Positions 5,583 through 5,982 of a stretch of 5,982 bases of DNA are shown piece after piece (the first letter of the stretch is position 1; the number at the start of each line of letters is the position of its first letter). The DNA is from Clostridiaceae bacterium. Its GTDB lineage: Bacteria > Bacillota > Clostridia > Saccharofermentanales > Fastidiosipilaceae. The stretch lies in NCBI GenBank assembly GCA_012514965.1, contig JAAYZH010000119.1:1-5982 (forward strand), given 5' to 3'. A model generated the notes under the pieces. The model did no database searches. It was not told the DNA's origin and saw nothing but the letters and a program-made list of their open reading frames with translations. The position numbers and the translations under genes are program-made.

Positions 5583-5619
5583 GCTGTGCATTTTGTCGTA
5601 AGTGAAGGCAGTGCACAGC
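5583..5619. repeat. Perfect 8-base inverted repeat in the divergent region
   Basis: GCTGTGCA (5583-5590) and TGCACAGC (5612-5619) are exact reverse complements separated by 21 bases, with 29 bases between arm centres. The left arm lies just upstream of the dehydrogenase -35 position. A related TGTGCA stands at 5521-5526. The layout suits a dimeric or looped regulator site between divergent promoters, but no regulator is identified. Confidence 0.4.
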
Positions 5620-5686
5620 GGTTAAAGTTGTCATTCAAGCGACTTTTTCAGTGGCTTCTTCTCAGCTTGGGTTTGCGCACAAAAGT

Positions 5687-5716
5687 TTGAAGGATCTGTG
5701 AACTTCAGCAGATAGT
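5687..5716 (+). promoter_or_regulatory. Weak promoter candidate for the lipoprotein gene
   Basis: TTGAAG and GATAGT, each matching four of six consensus bases, are 18 bases apart. A start near 5723 would leave a leader of about 64 bases. The match is poor, and other positions in this region cannot be excluded. Confidence 0.2.
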
Positions 5717-5786
5717 CGACTTCTGCCACAGATTTGCCATGTTTGGGGACTAAAACAAGAACAGATAAACCAAGGGAGGCGATATC

Positions 5787-5982
5787 ATGAAAGATTCGAT
5801 ACACAATAAATATTCAGCCAGAAGAATTCTAGCGTTCATCACGACTTTGACTTTGGCAGCAGGCCTCGCCATCTTGACAGGCTGTAACACTACAGATACG
5901 ACAGGCACCCCACTGACGAGCAGCGCAAGTCAAGCTGTTTCTGCGAGCAGTTCGGCCTCACAAACTGAGTTGGCGACTACAA
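5787..5982 (+). CDS. Secreted lipoprotein, N-terminal part only (runs off the window)
   Basis: The frame opens at the ATG at 5787 with an excellent ribosome binding site, AAGGGAGG, 7 bases upstream, and stays open for 65 codons to the right edge. The N-terminus is a lipoprotein signal peptide: basic residues up to Arg12-Arg13, a hydrophobic core at about 14-31, and the lipobox Leu-Thr-Gly-Cys ending at Cys33. That Cys should be lipidated and cut by signal peptidase II, anchoring the protein to the outer face of the membrane. The next 32 residues are rich in Ser, Thr and Ala, a flexible linker common in Gram-positive surface lipoproteins. No functional domain is reached. A solute-binding protein is one common outcome for such an N-terminus, but nothing here shows it. 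Confidence 0.88.
   Translation, partial: MKDSIHNKYSARRILAFITTLTLAAGLAILTGCNTTDTTGTPLTSSASQAVSASSSASQTELATT

Larger units (their letters stand above)
5476..5786. other. Divergent intergenic region, dehydrogenase / lipoprotein
   Basis: This 311-base stretch separates the divergently read dehydrogenase and lipoprotein genes. It holds the dehydrogenase promoter and leader palindrome on the left, the 8-base inverted repeat at 5583-5619 in the middle, and a weak hairpin (5637-5657: AAGCGACT against AGTGGCTT with one G-G mismatch, no adequate GC content for a terminator). For the lipoprotein, only a poor promoter candidate is visible: TTGAAG (5687-5692), 18 bases, GATAGT (5711-5716). AAGGGAGG (5772-5779) is its ribosome binding site. 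No small gene or RNA is recognised. Confidence 0.5.

Noticed and set aside
5637..5657. Hairpin AAGCGACT / AGTGGCTT as a terminator in the divergent region
   Set aside because: It has a G-G mismatch, a short stem and no U-run after it, and lies upstream of, not after, both flanking genes.

Overview
The window reads as a piece of a bacterial chromosome of moderate GC, probably a Gram-positive low-to-mid-GC Firmicute of the Clostridia type. The support for this is indirect. There are strong AGGAGG-like ribosome binding sites, a sigma-A-type promoter, a U-tailed intrinsic terminator, a MarR-controlled half-size ABC exporter and a lipoprotein whose mature end starts with a Ser/Thr/Ala-rich linker. 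No rRNA, tRNA, phage, IS or CRISPR sequence is visible, and the species cannot be named from the sequence.

Layout, right to left along the minus strand, which carries four of the five main genes. An aldehyde dehydrogenase (4021-5475) is followed after a 127-base AT-rich gap by a Gfo/Idh/MocA-family NAD(P)-dependent oxidoreductase (2706-3893). A textbook rho-independent terminator (2644-2675) closes this pair. A separate operon follows: a MarR-family repressor (1918-2385) overlaps by 10 bases a complete half-size multidrug-type ABC exporter (71-1927). On the plus strand, diverging from the dehydrogenase across a 311-base intergenic region, a lipoprotein gene starts at 5787 and runs off the right edge.

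The most informative non-coding stretch is 2386-2705. Upstream of marR lie two perfect 14-base palindromes sharing the core ACAGGTACCTGT, 34 bases apart. One sits exactly in the 16-base spacer of a good promoter (TTGACG / TATAAA on the minus strand). The other sits in the same relative place of a degenerate copy of that promoter (AAGACA / CATAAA). The best reading is a tandemly duplicated promoter-operator module through which MarR represses its own operon and the exporter. The roughly 170-base leader that follows also holds a possible 25-codon upstream ORF and an 8-base complementary pair, which might add a second control layer.

Working model: MarR senses a toxic small molecule, leaves the twin operators and releases synthesis of itself and the efflux pump. 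The dehydrogenase and oxidoreductase probably act in one catabolic pathway for an aldehyde or polyol/sugar substrate that the sequence does not identify. Everything here belongs to known families; the duplicated promoter-operator and its leader are the parts most likely to be undescribed.
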